A stretch of DNA of 64,000 nt, taken from the NCBI GenBank assembly GCA_018105865.1, contig CM030833.1, positions 11,765,381 through 11,829,380 of the forward strand, in the 5' to 3' direction. How positions within the stretch are numbered: the stretch's first letter is position 1; the number at the start of each line of letters is the position of its first letter. The notes under the pieces are model-generated. The model was not told the DNA's origin and ran no database searches. It saw only the letters and a program-made list of their open reading frames with translations. A program made the translations under genes and the position numbers. Below, piece by piece: positions 1 through 10,439 of the stretch. Origin of the DNA: Metaphire vulgaris. Taxonomy: Eukaryota; Annelida; Clitellata; Crassiclitellata; Megascolecidae.

Positions 1-369
1 CTGTTTAGGCCAATGCTTTGAAAATGGCCATAAATTCTTGTATTATGTCATACGATATTGGCGCCATGTACAGTGCGTTAGTCCAGATTACGTAGTTGGC
101 AACACATTCAGTAGCCTGTGCTTACCGGACCATAGCAATTCACAGTAGAATGATGAAATCACGTGAATGGATAAATGGAGTCTGATGTTGTTTTCTATTT
201 GTTTGAACGCTATTTCTTAAACCTGCCACAACTAGATGGCAATAGGCAAGATAGAAAGATGTTTACACGTTGTTCGACTGTATAATTCAGTACTTTATAG
301 GCCACACTTGAAAATGGAAATGGCAGATGACGTCGAACGTCGTCTGAGAGGTTAGACTTTTAAAAACTA
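1..369. other. No recognisable feature
   Basis: Nothing I can identify as a gene or repeat in this stretch. Confidence 0.4.
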
Positions 370-570
370 GTATAGGCTGCTAACATTGTAATTCCAATTC
401 ATTGAGTATTTTCAGATCTAGACTTAAAACACATTTCTTTCAATTAGCTTTGCCTCCATAGTCCGTCTTACTCTACTCTCTCTCTCCTCTTTGACTGATC
501 TCTGGAATGACTTGGATCTTTTCCGGATGGATTCGAAGTGCCATCGATTGATACTCTTGTGTATTAGAAC
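370..570 (+). mobile_element. Non-LTR retrotransposon 3' end
   Basis: In frame from about 399 the translation reads FRSRLKTHFFQLALPP and stops at 459-461. This is the typical last stretch of CR1/L2-like reverse transcriptase proteins. After the stop comes a 3'UTR-like segment around 510-560 with the words GGATT and CCATCGATTGAT. That segment recurs near 7,020-7,110 and, on the other strand, near 20,690-20,790. The copy is heavily 5'-truncated. The right end is cut by the inverted-repeat element starting at 571. Confidence 0.65.
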
Positions 571-736
571 CAGGGCGCGATTTGTAGGGGAGAAGGGGGT
601 TCCCCCCACTGCCCAACTGCATCCCCTACTGCTACATCCCCCACCACTACATCCCCCACTGCTACATTTCCCAACGACTACATTCCCCCAAGCTCGACAT
701 ATCCCCCCACTGCTCCAGGTCACAAATCGCACCCTG
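571..736. mobile_element. Short TIR element (MITE) with internal minisatellite
   Basis: The ends are inverted repeats: CAGGGCGCGATTTGT at 571 and the complement of CAGGGTGCGATTTGTGACC at 736. The middle is a C-rich minisatellite of about 14-15 bp units (CTGCTACATCCCCCA type) spanning roughly 600-710. Ends beginning CAGGG suggest the hAT superfamily. The flanking 8 bp do not match, so the target duplication is decayed or the ends are slightly different. Confidence 0.6.
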
Positions 737-1086
737 ATTTCACAGCCAGGTACCTCTGGCTATGTATATGGATGTCCCTGCCACAGCTCACAGCGCTGAA
801 TGAGCTAATGACCGAGAACTGTTGCAGACCTAAAGTCTTCCTCTTAATTGACCTTCGGGACCTAATGAAATATGTCAACAGGGAACATTTGAGCATATTA
901 GCCAAAGTCTATTTCACTGTTTGTCTGGCAGAGCCCATGGCAGGGCCTAGCCAAAAGTGGCAGGGCCTATGCCCTGCCTTGGATATACCTGGCGCCGCCA
1001 CTGAAGAAATGACAATCAAGAATCGACGAGAATGAGAAAAACCGACAATTCGTAAAAACTGAAATTAACTTAGAGCGTTCTAAATT
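737..1086. other. Unassigned intergenic DNA
   Basis: No supported gene. A CAGGGCC/GGCCCTG inverted motif around 930-980 hints at another decayed repeat. Confidence 0.35.
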
Positions 1087-1312
1087 TCATTGGCGTAGCC
1101 ACAGGAGGGAACGGGAAGCGATCCCCCTATTCGGATCGTGAGATTTGTCCAAAACCAGTGAGTATTTAGGGGCAGGGTAGTATTAGATCTATGAAAACGC
1201 ACCATAAAGCAGATTTTAAAACGTGCTTGAAACGGCGACCTTTCTTACTTGTCAAGGCTTTTTGACCGGAAAACGTCGAAGTGCCCCCTCTATTCTGAAA
1301 TCCTGCTAACCT
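1087..1312. mobile_element. One-ended MITE fragment (TGGCGTAGCC type)
   Basis: It starts CATTGGCGTAGCC and ends near CTGAAATCCTG. The same end sequences occur inverted at about 15,287-15,345, where the + strand reads GTGTAGTCAGGATTTCAG and then CGCACTTCGAC. The right inverted end is missing. It resembles the CAGTGGCGTAGC MITEs at 6,690, 25,080 and 26,420. Confidence 0.45.
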
Positions 1313-1461
1313 TACTATTTGAATAAGTATCTAAACTTTTGTCATACAGTGTGAAAATTTGCTCCTAAGTGTAATATTTGAATCTATGGTCCTAACTATT
1401 TGGCGCAATGGCGGCTGGGACTCTGATCCAAAATGTTTGGCGACCCCGCTATGGAGATAAT

Positions 1462-1852
1462 CAAAGCTCGATCATAAGCGTATGACAAAATAAAATACGT
1501 TAAAATACGTGCGCATGAATAAAAGAATAAAATACGCGTATGATAGGCGTATTTTATAAGTCTGCTTGGTTACTTATAATTTGCTTACTTAGCGAGCAAT
1601 ATCAATTGCGACGTCACGCCACGTCACTGTAACTGATCCCAAAATTCACTTTGTTAACACTTGTACCCCTTTTAATTTCGTTGTGAAGGTAAATGGTTAA
1701 CAGACTGCGGTAATTGACACAATTTCATGGCTATGTAGGTCTAAGGTATTTTTGCTAACGTATGATAGCGCGTATGATAAAGTGTCATACGTTAAAATAC
1801 GTGCGTATGATACGAAAAATATAATACGTATGATACGTATGATCGAGCTTTG
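1462..1852. mobile_element. TIR element with exact 8-bp target duplication
   Basis: The ends are inverted: CAAAGCTCGATCATA at the left and the complement of CAAAGCTCGATCATACG at the right. Both sides are flanked by the direct repeat GAGATAAT (1,454-1,461 and 1,853-1,860). An 8-bp duplication is what hAT transposases make. The interior is rich in ATACG/CGTAT words, so the single strands can pair extensively. No coding capacity is seen, so it would have moved using another element's transposase. Confidence 0.8.
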
Positions 1853-1860
1853 GAGATAAT

Positions 1861-3030
1861 GACCATTAGCGTAACCACGAGAGGGGCGCAGAGGGCGGCG
1901 GGCCACCATCGGGGGTCTCAATTGGTCACGAGGTTCGTGCAAACCCGATGAAAGCAATTTGTTTAGTTTCGGTGAGCGAAATGCGACGTGCTGTCGTGTA
2001 GCTTGGAAAATATGCTCCAAATCTCAAGAATTTAATCTAACATTACCATAAATTTTACGACTGGGACTCTGCCTCAGACCCCGCTGGGGAAGCTCACGAC
2101 ACTCCCCAAACCCTTTAGTAGCAACTATCAGCGTGTAGAAGCCTTGATGCCTCGTCCCTATTCCGGAACCTTGGATATGTCAGTGTTGCCTGACTCATCA
2201 ATGCTTGCAGTTATTCAAAACGACGCATTAAGGAATTTCTACTTTTAAAAAGCCTGGAGTTTTGTAATCTGATGCGGATTCTTTTACTTTATACTTGACC
2301 CTCGAATCAAACTGCTTATCTTGTAATACACTGTAGAGTCTCAAACAGTAGGCCTACTATTGTATATTAGATCATAAAGTTCAAATTAATCATGGTGCGC
2401 AAACTGTGCCGCATTTGTAAGATGAAGGGAAGGAATACTTGATCACTGCTTCATGATTTCACTGGCTTATGTAACTAATTATCTGGATATAGCATAAAGA
2501 AACAATTAAACATCCACCCACTGGTGTGACACTCAAAATACCACTCGGTGCACAACTGCCTCGGAAATTCGATTTCTACAAATTTTTCTCGACCATTTGA
2601 TTCACTTGGTGGCTAAATCACAGTATGACCAAGACCGCCATCTTTGACATTTCAGACTCTGAAACAGAAATAGATGATCGAATTTCGGGGGAAAAGGTAA
2701 ACGTTGATCTTTTAAAAATTTTGCGTGAAAAGGGGCAGGCGGTGTACAAGATTTCCGAGATTAATTATTGGCCAAAATGCAGCAAAGTTCTTCGGAAATG
2801 TGAGAAAAATTGACAACAACAAAGCTGGGCGAGTTTCGCTTTATTGTCCTTGAGGAGATAGATGCCTCCCCCGCAGGTCCTAACAGGCTAACACCATGGA
2901 CAAAACCGCATCTATGCAGTGAATTCCAAAGTCTCGATGCTGCGTCATCACAACACTTGACAGAAGGCCTTGCTGTATTCTGGTCTACTGTACATGCCTT
3001 CGTGCAAAAACTGGGATACTTTTTAAGTGA
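1861..3030. other. Unassigned DNA upstream of the Ly6 gene
   Basis: It begins with a segment (1,865-2,020) resembling the decayed TGGCGTAACC repeats. The rest shows no conserved gene. Two short open frames at 2,625-2,813 and 2,810-3,040 have no recognised domain. Confidence 0.35.
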
Positions 3031-3035
3031 TATGG

Positions 3036-3042
3036 TATAAAT
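3036..3042 (+). promoter_or_regulatory. TATA-box candidate for the Ly6 gene
   Basis: TATAAAT lies about 60 bp upstream of the first ATG of the Ly6 gene, in a position compatible with a short 5'UTR. This is sequence match only. Confidence 0.35.
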
Positions 3043-3102
3043 CCAGACCAATTGAAATCGAGTATTCGTCGTGTCGTCGAACCGAAGAGCTCGATAGAGA
3101 TT

Positions 3103-6100
3103 ATGTTCGAAATGGCGTCGACTTCGCGACTGCCAGCGCTTCTGATCGTCAGCCTAACGATGTTCACGACAGCGATGGATCCGGTCAACGCTTACACCTG
3201 CTACAGCTGTTCGACGATGGTTGATTATGGAGGAAAGTGCTGCTGTGATACATGCGAAGGAGGTGTCTGTGCTACTATCACTCTTCCAGGTATGACACAA
3301 AGTGGCAGCACGAGTTCTCTCTGTCCCTGTTTATGTCTGTCTGTCTCTGTCTATTTGTATGTCTCTCTGTCTCTGTCTCTGTCTCTGTCTCTGTCTCTGT
3401 CTCTGTCTCTGTCTTTTTCTCTCTCAAACTGCATCTGAACATAGAGGGGCAACACGTCTGGAATTCAATGCAATGCGGCGACCCTGAGAGACAATTTAAC
3501 TAATTAGACCAATCTATTTAAAAAAACAATCAAAACCAAAGGAAGATGCTTTCATATCTGCCAAAGACGCAAATTGGCTTATTTCGGTCACATACAAAGA
3601 AACACCAAAGATAACTTACAACGAACTATTCAACAAGGTATCGCTCCAGAAAAAGAAAGAGAGGCCGGCCAAAAAGACGATGGGTGGACTATATAGAAGA
3701 GTGGACTGGAATGACGATAACAGCAGTAAGAAAAGCATCAAAACAAAGAACTGCCTGGAAATGCTTGATTCACGATGTCACCGTATCCGCAACTATTGAA
3801 GGAAAGAGGAAATGATGACGACGACGATGATGATAATGATTATGATCTATAAATTTATCAACTTTTTAAGTTGTCCTAAATTATATAACTGACGACAACA
3901 GAAGTCGCTTTGCTGGCGCGTCCGTTCGTCTTCTCGTGTTAATCCGATCCTGTGAAACACACAGCTGAACAACTTTTACTTTTACAACATTAAAATTGGC
4001 TAGAGTTACAATCCCACACGTAATGAGTGCATTAAATAACTTTTAAACAATATTTTTATCTATCCGATAAAATTTCTTGCAAATAGTAACATGGACGGCT
4101 ATGGCGGGTCCCAGTCCGTCTGACGCACGACTGCTTGTTATATAGCTATATAGAGAACGCTTGATACTTAGACTAGTAGAGCCGACCCTCAACCATCCCC
4201 CTACTAGAGATGTGCGGGTACAGCAAAATGCATACCCTACCCGTACCCGTGGAAAAACTTTTTACCTTACCCACCCGTACCCGCTAGCGCTATACCCTAC
4301 CCGACCCGTACCCCAAGCTGTGTACCCGTACCCGTACCCGTAACCGACTTTGGTTGAATTTGGAGTTTTTGGGATTTGGAATTTTGGACCCGAAAGGGCG
4401 GGTGCGTTTACGGGACAAATACTACAAGGACCTGTACATGTGAAATAGGTAGGGGCTACAAATTGGGATAACTATTCATTGCAAATAGCACGCATGTTTA
4501 GATTAGGACAGATCTAGTACTTAGGAATCAGGATAATCAGTCAAAGCCTAAGCCGACATGAATGGGCTTGTTTTAAAATATTTAGTAGATATCATTTATC
4601 TATGAGCAGGCATTAGAGCTCAAGTTCAAAACTTTACCAGAAGAACTTTCTCGGTCAAAGAGTCCTTGGAGGAGTCAGAGGACGCCATTATAGATTTATT
4701 ACTGAAGATGTCAGATTACGTCATCTGTATTTCCTTTATGTTTTCAGTAAGTAAAATGCATGGGATGACAAACTGAACGCGATGTACAAGTTATACTAAT
4801 ATGGTATAAATTATTTTTCTATTATTGCATTGCTAATTTGCTATCGTAGTGAGAAATGAAAATATAACTTTTCGAAAACGGAGATTATGTTCGAAATGGC
4901 GTCGACCCGTACCCGAGCGCTGTACCCGCTTCCGACCGTCAGCCTAAAATGATGTTCACCCGTAGCGATGGATCCGGTCAACGCTTACCCGCGGGTACAG
5001 GTATGTTCGACGATCCCTACCCCTTGATTATCACAGTAAAATTTATCTGCAATTTTGATAATCACGGGTGGCCCGGATAGGTGGCGGCGCACTACTATCA
5101 CCCCGTTCCAGGTATGACTTTTGAAAGTGAGAACTGAAGAATTGTAATTCTTTCCCTTGTTTGATTTAATTTTCATTTCTTTGAAGAGAGCTGCTGTCGG
5201 GGAGGGCGAATGTCTCTGAATAAGGCTTTATACTCTTAGCAAGATCATCTGAAATCAGATCTGAGATAGGCAACACCTATACTCATTTAACCCAAAGTTG
5301 TCAAACACGGTAGACAATTTTAGAATAATTAGAAGGCGGAATTATAGATTTTAAAAGATGGAAGAAAAACGAATGAAGGCAGATGCTTTCATATCTGCAA
5401 AGACGATTAAATAAGGCTTTATAGTAGCAAGATCAGATACGCCAAACACCGTAGCAACAAAGATGACATCAGATTAAAACGGAAAGGCATTCAACAGACG
5501 AACGAAATGGGGAGACGGGCCAGGAAAAAGACAGAAAGAGAGCGGGGGCACAAAAGCAGTAGATGGCGCTACAGGACTTTCATCCAGAAGAGTGGAATGG
5601 AATGATCGAAACGGATCAGTTAGACCCCCACTGTGTTCGCATAAATCGCGGCTCAAAATTCAATCTTCATTGAGGTCTTCACTGTGTTGGCATAAAACGC
5701 GGAAACAATCTCACGGCTCCAGCGATTCAACAACGCTCACCATCCATACAATGGACGAGTTTGTTGTTAAACGTCGTAAATGAATATATCGAAGACCCTG
5801 AACAATGATGATAATGATAATACACCATCTATGCGAATTATTCAACTAGTGATGAGTGGTAGGACTAAATTATATAAAAACTAACCGTATAAGACAACAC
5901 TTGACAGGGACACCCCCGAGTTGTTTTTCTCTTTTTCCATCCTTTCCAATCCCATTGTCCGAAATTCTTGATTTTATACAGTATCTTTTTTGCTGACTGC
6001 CGTTGTTTTAAATCACACCTCAACACTTCTGAATGACCTGACTTTCCATTTTTATGTCCATCATTAAAATTCACGGATTTTGTATTCCCTTTAATTTCTT

Positions 6101-7680
6101 CGTCCCCACCATCCAAGACGTGCCGTGAAGATGGGAAAAAGGTCTTTTAAACAATATTTTTATCCCCTCCGCCAAAATTTTGTTTATGAGTTTCCATGTA
6201 TTTTTTTTTTTTGACGCGTCGTTGGGGGGTCCCCTTTGGCTATAGATGGTAAGTCTGAAGTAAGAGGCGAGGATCTTTTTATTGTCAGCTAAAAAGTAGA
6301 GGTGATAACGTTTTTTTGCTGCTCAGATTTTTTCAAAGTTGGTCACGGTCAAAACCAAAACCAAACCCCTTCCGAAAATCCTGGCTACGCCACTGAGTAG
6401 ATTAGGCACCTCGACCTCAGCGCTTTGCCGCTAATATAGTCACTTTTTATTGTCTTCCGCCGCCTATGATAGCAAGTTCAACACCACCACCCCCGCCCAA
6501 ACCGCCCCGTGGCCTCGCCACTGGGAATAAGAAGAGAAACAAGACAACTTCCACAGACCGACATTTTCAGTTTCTGACTCGGAGGTTTGGCGGAGCGTTG
6601 CGAGCTATCCCGACGGGGTCTGGGGTGAAAATATTGAGGGTAAGATTAGAGTAAAATCTTGAGATTTTGAGGATATTTTACAGACAATGCAGTGGCGTAG
6701 CGTGACTTTTGGGGTCCGGGGGCATCTTTGCTTTGCCATGGGGGCCCAAGAGTTTCGAGCTGACGAGCAAAAAAACACGTTATCACCTCCTTTTTTATCC
6801 TGACGAGCAAAAAAAAGGTCGTCAGCACATCATTTCTAGGGTTAGGGTTATGTTAGGGTTAACCCTAACCCAACCCTAGCTTAGACCCCTCTTCGGGGCC
6901 CCCATGCCCGGGGCCCGGAGGGCTGTCAACAAAGTGCCCCCGCCGCCCCCACGTTACGCCACTGGGACAATGGTCCATCCATATAGTACGTATGTTTGTC
7001 CGTTTGTCCGGCCGGATACCCTGGATTTGACCTGGATCTTTAGTGATTTGGATTTGGTGTGCCATCGGTTGATGCTCCTGTGCATTATGAAAGTGGCGCT
7101 ATAGAAGTTTAAGATTAGATTAGATTAGATTAGATGCACTCATGCACTGAGGGGAGAGAGGTGGCTGGATTTAGGAAATTTTGCGTACGGATGAGTACGG
7201 GGAGAGGATCTTGACTGAAAGTGTGCAAATTTTTATATATACGTAACTATTCAAAAACCGGGAAGGGGAAGTTGCTTCCAGCAGCCAGGGGGGATGGGAG
7301 CCCCTGGTGGGTGCCATCGTTTCTGCTATCCAACCTACGACTTTTTAAGAAACTTTAATTGATGCGAAAACTGAAAAATGTCAAAACGAGTTTGGGGAGC
7401 AAAATTCGAAACAGTTTACGTAACTCATTTACGCGTGAAGACGCAAATCGCTTTGTTTTAATTTTCTTTAGACGGACACGTCAACCGCACTTGCGACCCC
7501 AATGCACAACATGGATGCCATGTCGTAGGAGGTCTCGAAGTCTGCGGTTGCCACGAACATTACTGCAACTTCGATTCGCAATGCTGCTGTTCTGCTGCAA
7601 CAACCGTCAAATCAGATTTCCGAACAAAGAGCGCTTTCTTTCTGGTCGCTGCGTTCATTTCTATGAAGCTTTTCACCTGA
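3103..7680 (+). CDS. Ly6/three-finger protein, secreted and probably GPI-anchored (2 exons: 3103-3289, 7472-7680)
   Basis: Exon 1 (187 nt) ends CCAG|GTATGA and exon 2 (209 nt) follows TTTCTTTAG. The junction splits an Asp codon and gives a 131-residue protein. Residues 1-30 form a signal peptide with a hydrophobic core (LPALLIVSLTMFTTAM). The mature part starts YTCYSCS, the usual first strand of Ly6/uPAR domains. It ends CGCHEHYCNF, matching the family's closing C-x-C-x4-CN motif. About sixteen cysteines are present. The last 20 or so residues are hydrophobic (SAFFLVAAFISMKLF) and end without a polar tail, as in GPI-anchor signals. The start could also be the second ATG at 3,112. The ligand and role are unknown. 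The intron is crowded with repeats and holds a degenerate copy of exon 1 at 4,884-5,110. Confidence 0.8.
3318..3420 (+). repeat. (TCTGTC)n microsatellite
   Basis: Pyrimidine-rich TCTGTC repeats begin 28 bp after the exon 1 donor of the Ly6 gene. An open frame runs through it only because of the repeat. Confidence 0.9.
3541..3850 (+). mobile_element. Non-LTR retrotransposon 3' end in the Ly6 intron
   Basis: Frame-shifting translation gives RKRGRPKRRWVDYIEEWTG, then TAWKCLIHDVTVSATIEG. This is the conserved tail of endonuclease/reverse-transcriptase type non-LTR proteins found in many invertebrates. It ends in a (GACGAT/GATGAT)n tail at about 3,813-3,850. The copy is 5'-truncated and no catalytic part remains. 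Confidence 0.7.
4205..4345. repeat. TACCCG-rich repeat (transposon end)
   Basis: It begins GAGATGTGCGGGTAC and contains many copies of TACCC and CCCGTACCCG. Sequences starting GAGATGTGCGGGT are typical ends of some hAT elements, but I do not see the partner end or a target duplication. The same TACCCG words reappear inside the exon 1 copy at 4,884-5,010. Confidence 0.45.
4884..5110 (+). pseudogene. Mosaic, broken second copy of Ly6 exon 1
   Basis: It matches exon 1 and its donor (3,098-3,300) from the ATG context through the junction CCAGGTATGAC. Interspersed are 5-15 bp patches that instead read CCCGTACCCG or GGCGGCGCAC. Identical runs include GTTCGAAATGGCGTCGAC and GCGATGGATCCGGTCAACGC. 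The copy keeps the start codon but reaches a stop after about 20 codons. It lies inside the intron of the parent gene, abutting the transposon at 5,083. It is not a usable exon. Confidence 0.7.
5083..6467 (-). mobile_element. Transposon copy A (GGCGGCG family)
   Basis: On the opposite strand this segment matches the better-preserved element at 24,980-26,920 over nearly its whole length. Its left end reads GGCGGCGCACTACTATC and its right end CTTCCGCCGCCTATG, equivalent to the two ends of that copy. It contains the remnant of a CAGTGGCGTAGC MITE at about 6,180-6,394, with only one end kept. It lacks the second MITE that copy B carries: the corresponding uninterrupted site is at about 5,186-5,196. 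No transposase domain was recognised. A clear target duplication is not visible. Confidence 0.7.
6690..6964. mobile_element. hAT-type MITE, CAGTGGCGTAGC family
   Basis: The ends are CAGTGGCGTAGCGTGAC and the inverse of CAGTGGCGTAACGTGG. The flanks AGACAATG (6,682-6,689) and GGACAATG (6,965-6,972) form an 8-bp target duplication with one mismatch. Inside are two poly-A/GACGAGC modules (about 6,760-6,822) and interstitial telomere-like TTAGGG/CCCTAA repeats (6,838-6,880). A close relative in inverted orientation is at 26,420-26,748. Confidence 0.85.
7005..7135 (+). mobile_element. Non-LTR retrotransposon 3' tail with (TTAGA)n
   Basis: This is a 3'UTR-like block ending GTGGCGCTATAG, followed by a (GATTA)n tail at 7,113-7,135. 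The same block is found near 510-560 and inverted near 20,690-20,790. Confidence 0.6.
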
Positions 7681-7689
7681 AACTGTGCA

Positions 7690-8530
7690 AATCATGGACA
7701 TGGCCAGGACGGCCAGGTGCTAGGAAACAACCTAGGCCTAATTTCCACTAAGCTTTTCAGTTTGCAACCACGTCGACTGACAGAATTCCAATTCAACTAG
7801 GACTTTACAACATCTATTCAATGACCAGTAGTTATATTGTTTTAAAATAATGCAGAAACCACCAAACTACGGTCCGCGAGCCACATTCTGCCTGTCATCC
7901 AAATTTGCTCGATAATGGTCCATCTATTTAGGCTAACACGTACGCACTAGGGGTGGGATTTAGGAGATTTTGCGTACGGATGGATGAGGACGAATGCATA
8001 CGTAAGCACAAATTTACAAATTTATGAATAGTCTACGTTACAATTGAAAACCCGCTCTGGGTAGAAAGAAGACTGCTATATTCACACAAACATTAGATTT
8101 GAACACAGTAACTTTCTCACGGTAAAACAAAGGGTCACGAGTATTGCTTTCACAGCTATTAAATAATTGGCAGCGTTCAAGACAATAACATTTGAATGTT
8201 CTATTGTATTTCTTTATTAGGCCCTACATATTGTAACGATTCTCCCCTCCCCTATTATAATTGTGATGGTTTACCAGGATGCAAGGGTGGAGAACCCTTT
8301 CTTCAGGATGCAGCCAAGTCTTCGCTGTGGGTTTCGGCCTCCATACTCGTAGAGGGAGGGCTTAACTTACTTATAACCTTATATATATTTTATCTATATT
8401 TCCTAATTGTGACTGTCATCGTCATCGTCATTCAGCCTAGCTAAGAAAAGACGCAATCAAACGCAGCTCATTCTGATTTATAAGTATTACTAGAACTCGA
8501 AGGCTCGCTTTATTCGCGCGAGCTTATGAG
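7690..8530. other. Intergenic DNA downstream of the Ly6 gene
   Basis: This includes the Ly6 3' region. About 7,850-7,920 resembles the end of a hAT element (CAAACTACGGTCCGCGAGCC) that is also seen inverted at 24,210-24,250. No gene is supported. Confidence 0.4.
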
Positions 8531-8531
8531 G

Positions 8532-8607
8532 CGAGCTTCGCGTCGCTTCGCGTCGCTTCGCGTCGCTTCGCGTCGCTTCGCGTCGCTTCGCGTCGCGTCG
8601 CTTCGCT
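8532..8607. repeat. 10-bp minisatellite CGTCGCTTCG
   Basis: About seven near-perfect units of a CpG-rich 10-mer. It stands out in base composition from the surrounding A+T-rich DNA. Confidence 0.9.
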
Positions 8608-8617
8608 CGAGGCAACG

Positions 8618-8757
8618 ACCAATTATTCCAGAATGACCAATCAGAACGCTCACAGCCAACCAATCAGAACGCTTGATCAAACGCTTCAGAACGCTCACAC
8701 AGCCAAACAATCAAACGCAACCAATCAGAACGCTAGCCAACCAATCAGAACGCTCGA
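8618..8757. repeat. Array of CCAATCAGAACGCT units
   Basis: Four good copies of ACCAATCAGAACGCT and several decayed ones are spaced irregularly. Each good unit holds a CCAAT box, the core bound by NF-Y in animals. The array directly follows the 10-bp minisatellite. Confidence 0.75.
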
Positions 8758-8759
8758 GG

Positions 8760-9540
8760 CAACAGACATACAGATAACGATTTTAATGTTATAGATTATT
8801 GTTATATCATACATCAAAGTTTCTCTAAAGATCATAGCTACAGCATCTCCGCCATTGATATCATCAATAAGATTGTTAGCGCTGTTAATTAATGTTCAGC
8901 TTCAGCGTCATTACTCACATAATAATAGTTTAATAATAACAGTTTAATATAGTAATATAGTTTAATAATAATAACAAGGAAACATTACGTACGTGGGGCA
9001 GAATCGGCAGGGCGGGCGGGCAGCGGCAGATTTCATTTTCCCCCGAATTTTCGACAGCTGACTTCTATGTGTTTCCTTCTGTCGTTCTTCTTCTCCGCTT
9101 CCATCTTCTCTTCGATCCGGATCTATTCTTTCTGTCTAGCTTCATTCCATTTCTTGCGACCCACGTTCTCGACTCAGCTCCTCGACTGCCTGACTGAGCT
9201 TCTGAGCCCTGATTTACCCCGCCGTCGTCTTTATACCGACGCGCTGACGTCAGCCAGCCGTCGTTCGTCTATCTGAGGCGCAATGCCCGCTGTCCTATGC
9301 GCCCTGTCTGCAGCAAGAGTGGCGAACCTAGGGGTAGGGAGGAAGGGTCGCCACAATATAAACTTTAGAAAACACTATATTACAAAGCTATAATTTATTA
9401 GTAGAACAAATGTGACCCGCTGGGAGAAAAGGTACCATATGTGGGGTTCTTGAGCTACGTAGCCTATGCTGCATATGTCGGGGTTATATAACTTATATTA
9501 GCTCAGTCACAGCAAGTTTTAGAGAAATATACCTTGTCAT
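8760..9540. other. Unassigned intergenic DNA
   Basis: It contains an (AATAAT)-rich patch at 8,920-8,985 and otherwise nothing I can name. Confidence 0.35.
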
Positions 9541-9541
9541 T

Positions 9542-9850
9542 TCAGAGATACCAGCATCTAAACATCACGCCTATCAAATTGAAAATTCAGAGAAATTGAG
9601 CATTTAATATTGATGAAATTTTTTCTTGACGACCTTTTTTGCAAATTTTAAACATTAAATACAAGAGTTACTCGATGAAATTATTATTTCCCGAGATACC
9701 AGCATCTAAACATCATTCTTTAGTGCCTATCAAATTGAAAATTCAGAGAAATTGAGCATTTAATATTGATGAAATTAAATTGAAAATTTCAAAATTGAGC
9801 ATTTAATATTGATGAAATTAAATTTTTAAAACATACAAGAGTTACGGATG
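9542..9850. repeat. Tandem repeat, unit about 150 bp
   Basis: GAGATACCAGCATCTAAACATC starts at about 9,545 and again at 9,693. Both are followed by the same A+T-rich block (GAAAATTCAGAGAAATTGAG, then CATTTAATATTGATGAAATT). The last block is repeated once more at 9,790-9,825. Confidence 0.8.
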
Positions 9851-9859
9851 AAATATTAT

Positions 9860-10187
9860 TTCTGTATTAATTGCTATATATGCAAACTATCTCTAAAGTT
9901 TCATCCGTAACTATTTATAATTTATCAATACAATAAAAAATTGAAATAAATATAATTACTAATGCTATAACACAGTAATTGAAAAAGGCACCAAAAGTGG
10001 GATAGATCAGGGCAGGACATAATAATAGGGTTGTAATGTACAATCTAAACAAGGTGGATTGTCGGCCGATCCAAGGTCAGTGTATCCATTTAGGCGGCGG
10101 GTCAGATTGAGGGTAACTAATTTGTACGTACGCATACAGGAGGGGTCCAGAAAATGTACGTTGTGCAACAGAGGAGGGGTAGAAACA
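9860..10187. other. Unassigned intergenic DNA
   Basis: A+T-rich at the left, no supported gene. Confidence 0.3.
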
Positions 10188-10430
10188 GTGGCGTATATGA
10201 CAATTAATACAATGAGAGAAATTCCTGGCCCCTGTACAGAATGACAGGCGAGCCTCTGACAAGTCAACTCTTAAAATTTGCTGACAACTTTTTTTGCTCG
10301 TCGTTGATTTCACCGAAGTTGCAACTCTCGAAAAGTAGTGATGACCTTTTTGGCTTGTCGCTCTTTTCACGCTCTTCCTTTTCCTCTGGTCCCGGGCCCC
10401 CTTCCCCTTTCCTCTTTCCTCGTCACGCCA
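10188..10430. mobile_element. Decayed CAGTGGCGTA-type MITE
   Basis: Starts CAGTGGCGTATATGAC and ends near CGTCACGCCAGG. Two poly-T/GCTCGTC modules lie inside (about 10,287-10,303 and 10,340-10,362), like those in the other MITEs of this family. No target duplication was found. Confidence 0.4.
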
Positions 10431-10439
10431 GGCCCCTCT

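Noticed and set aside
2625..3040. Two overlapping plus-strand open frames upstream of the Ly6 gene
   Set aside because: Short, no family resemblance, no convincing splice partner; kept only as unassigned DNA.
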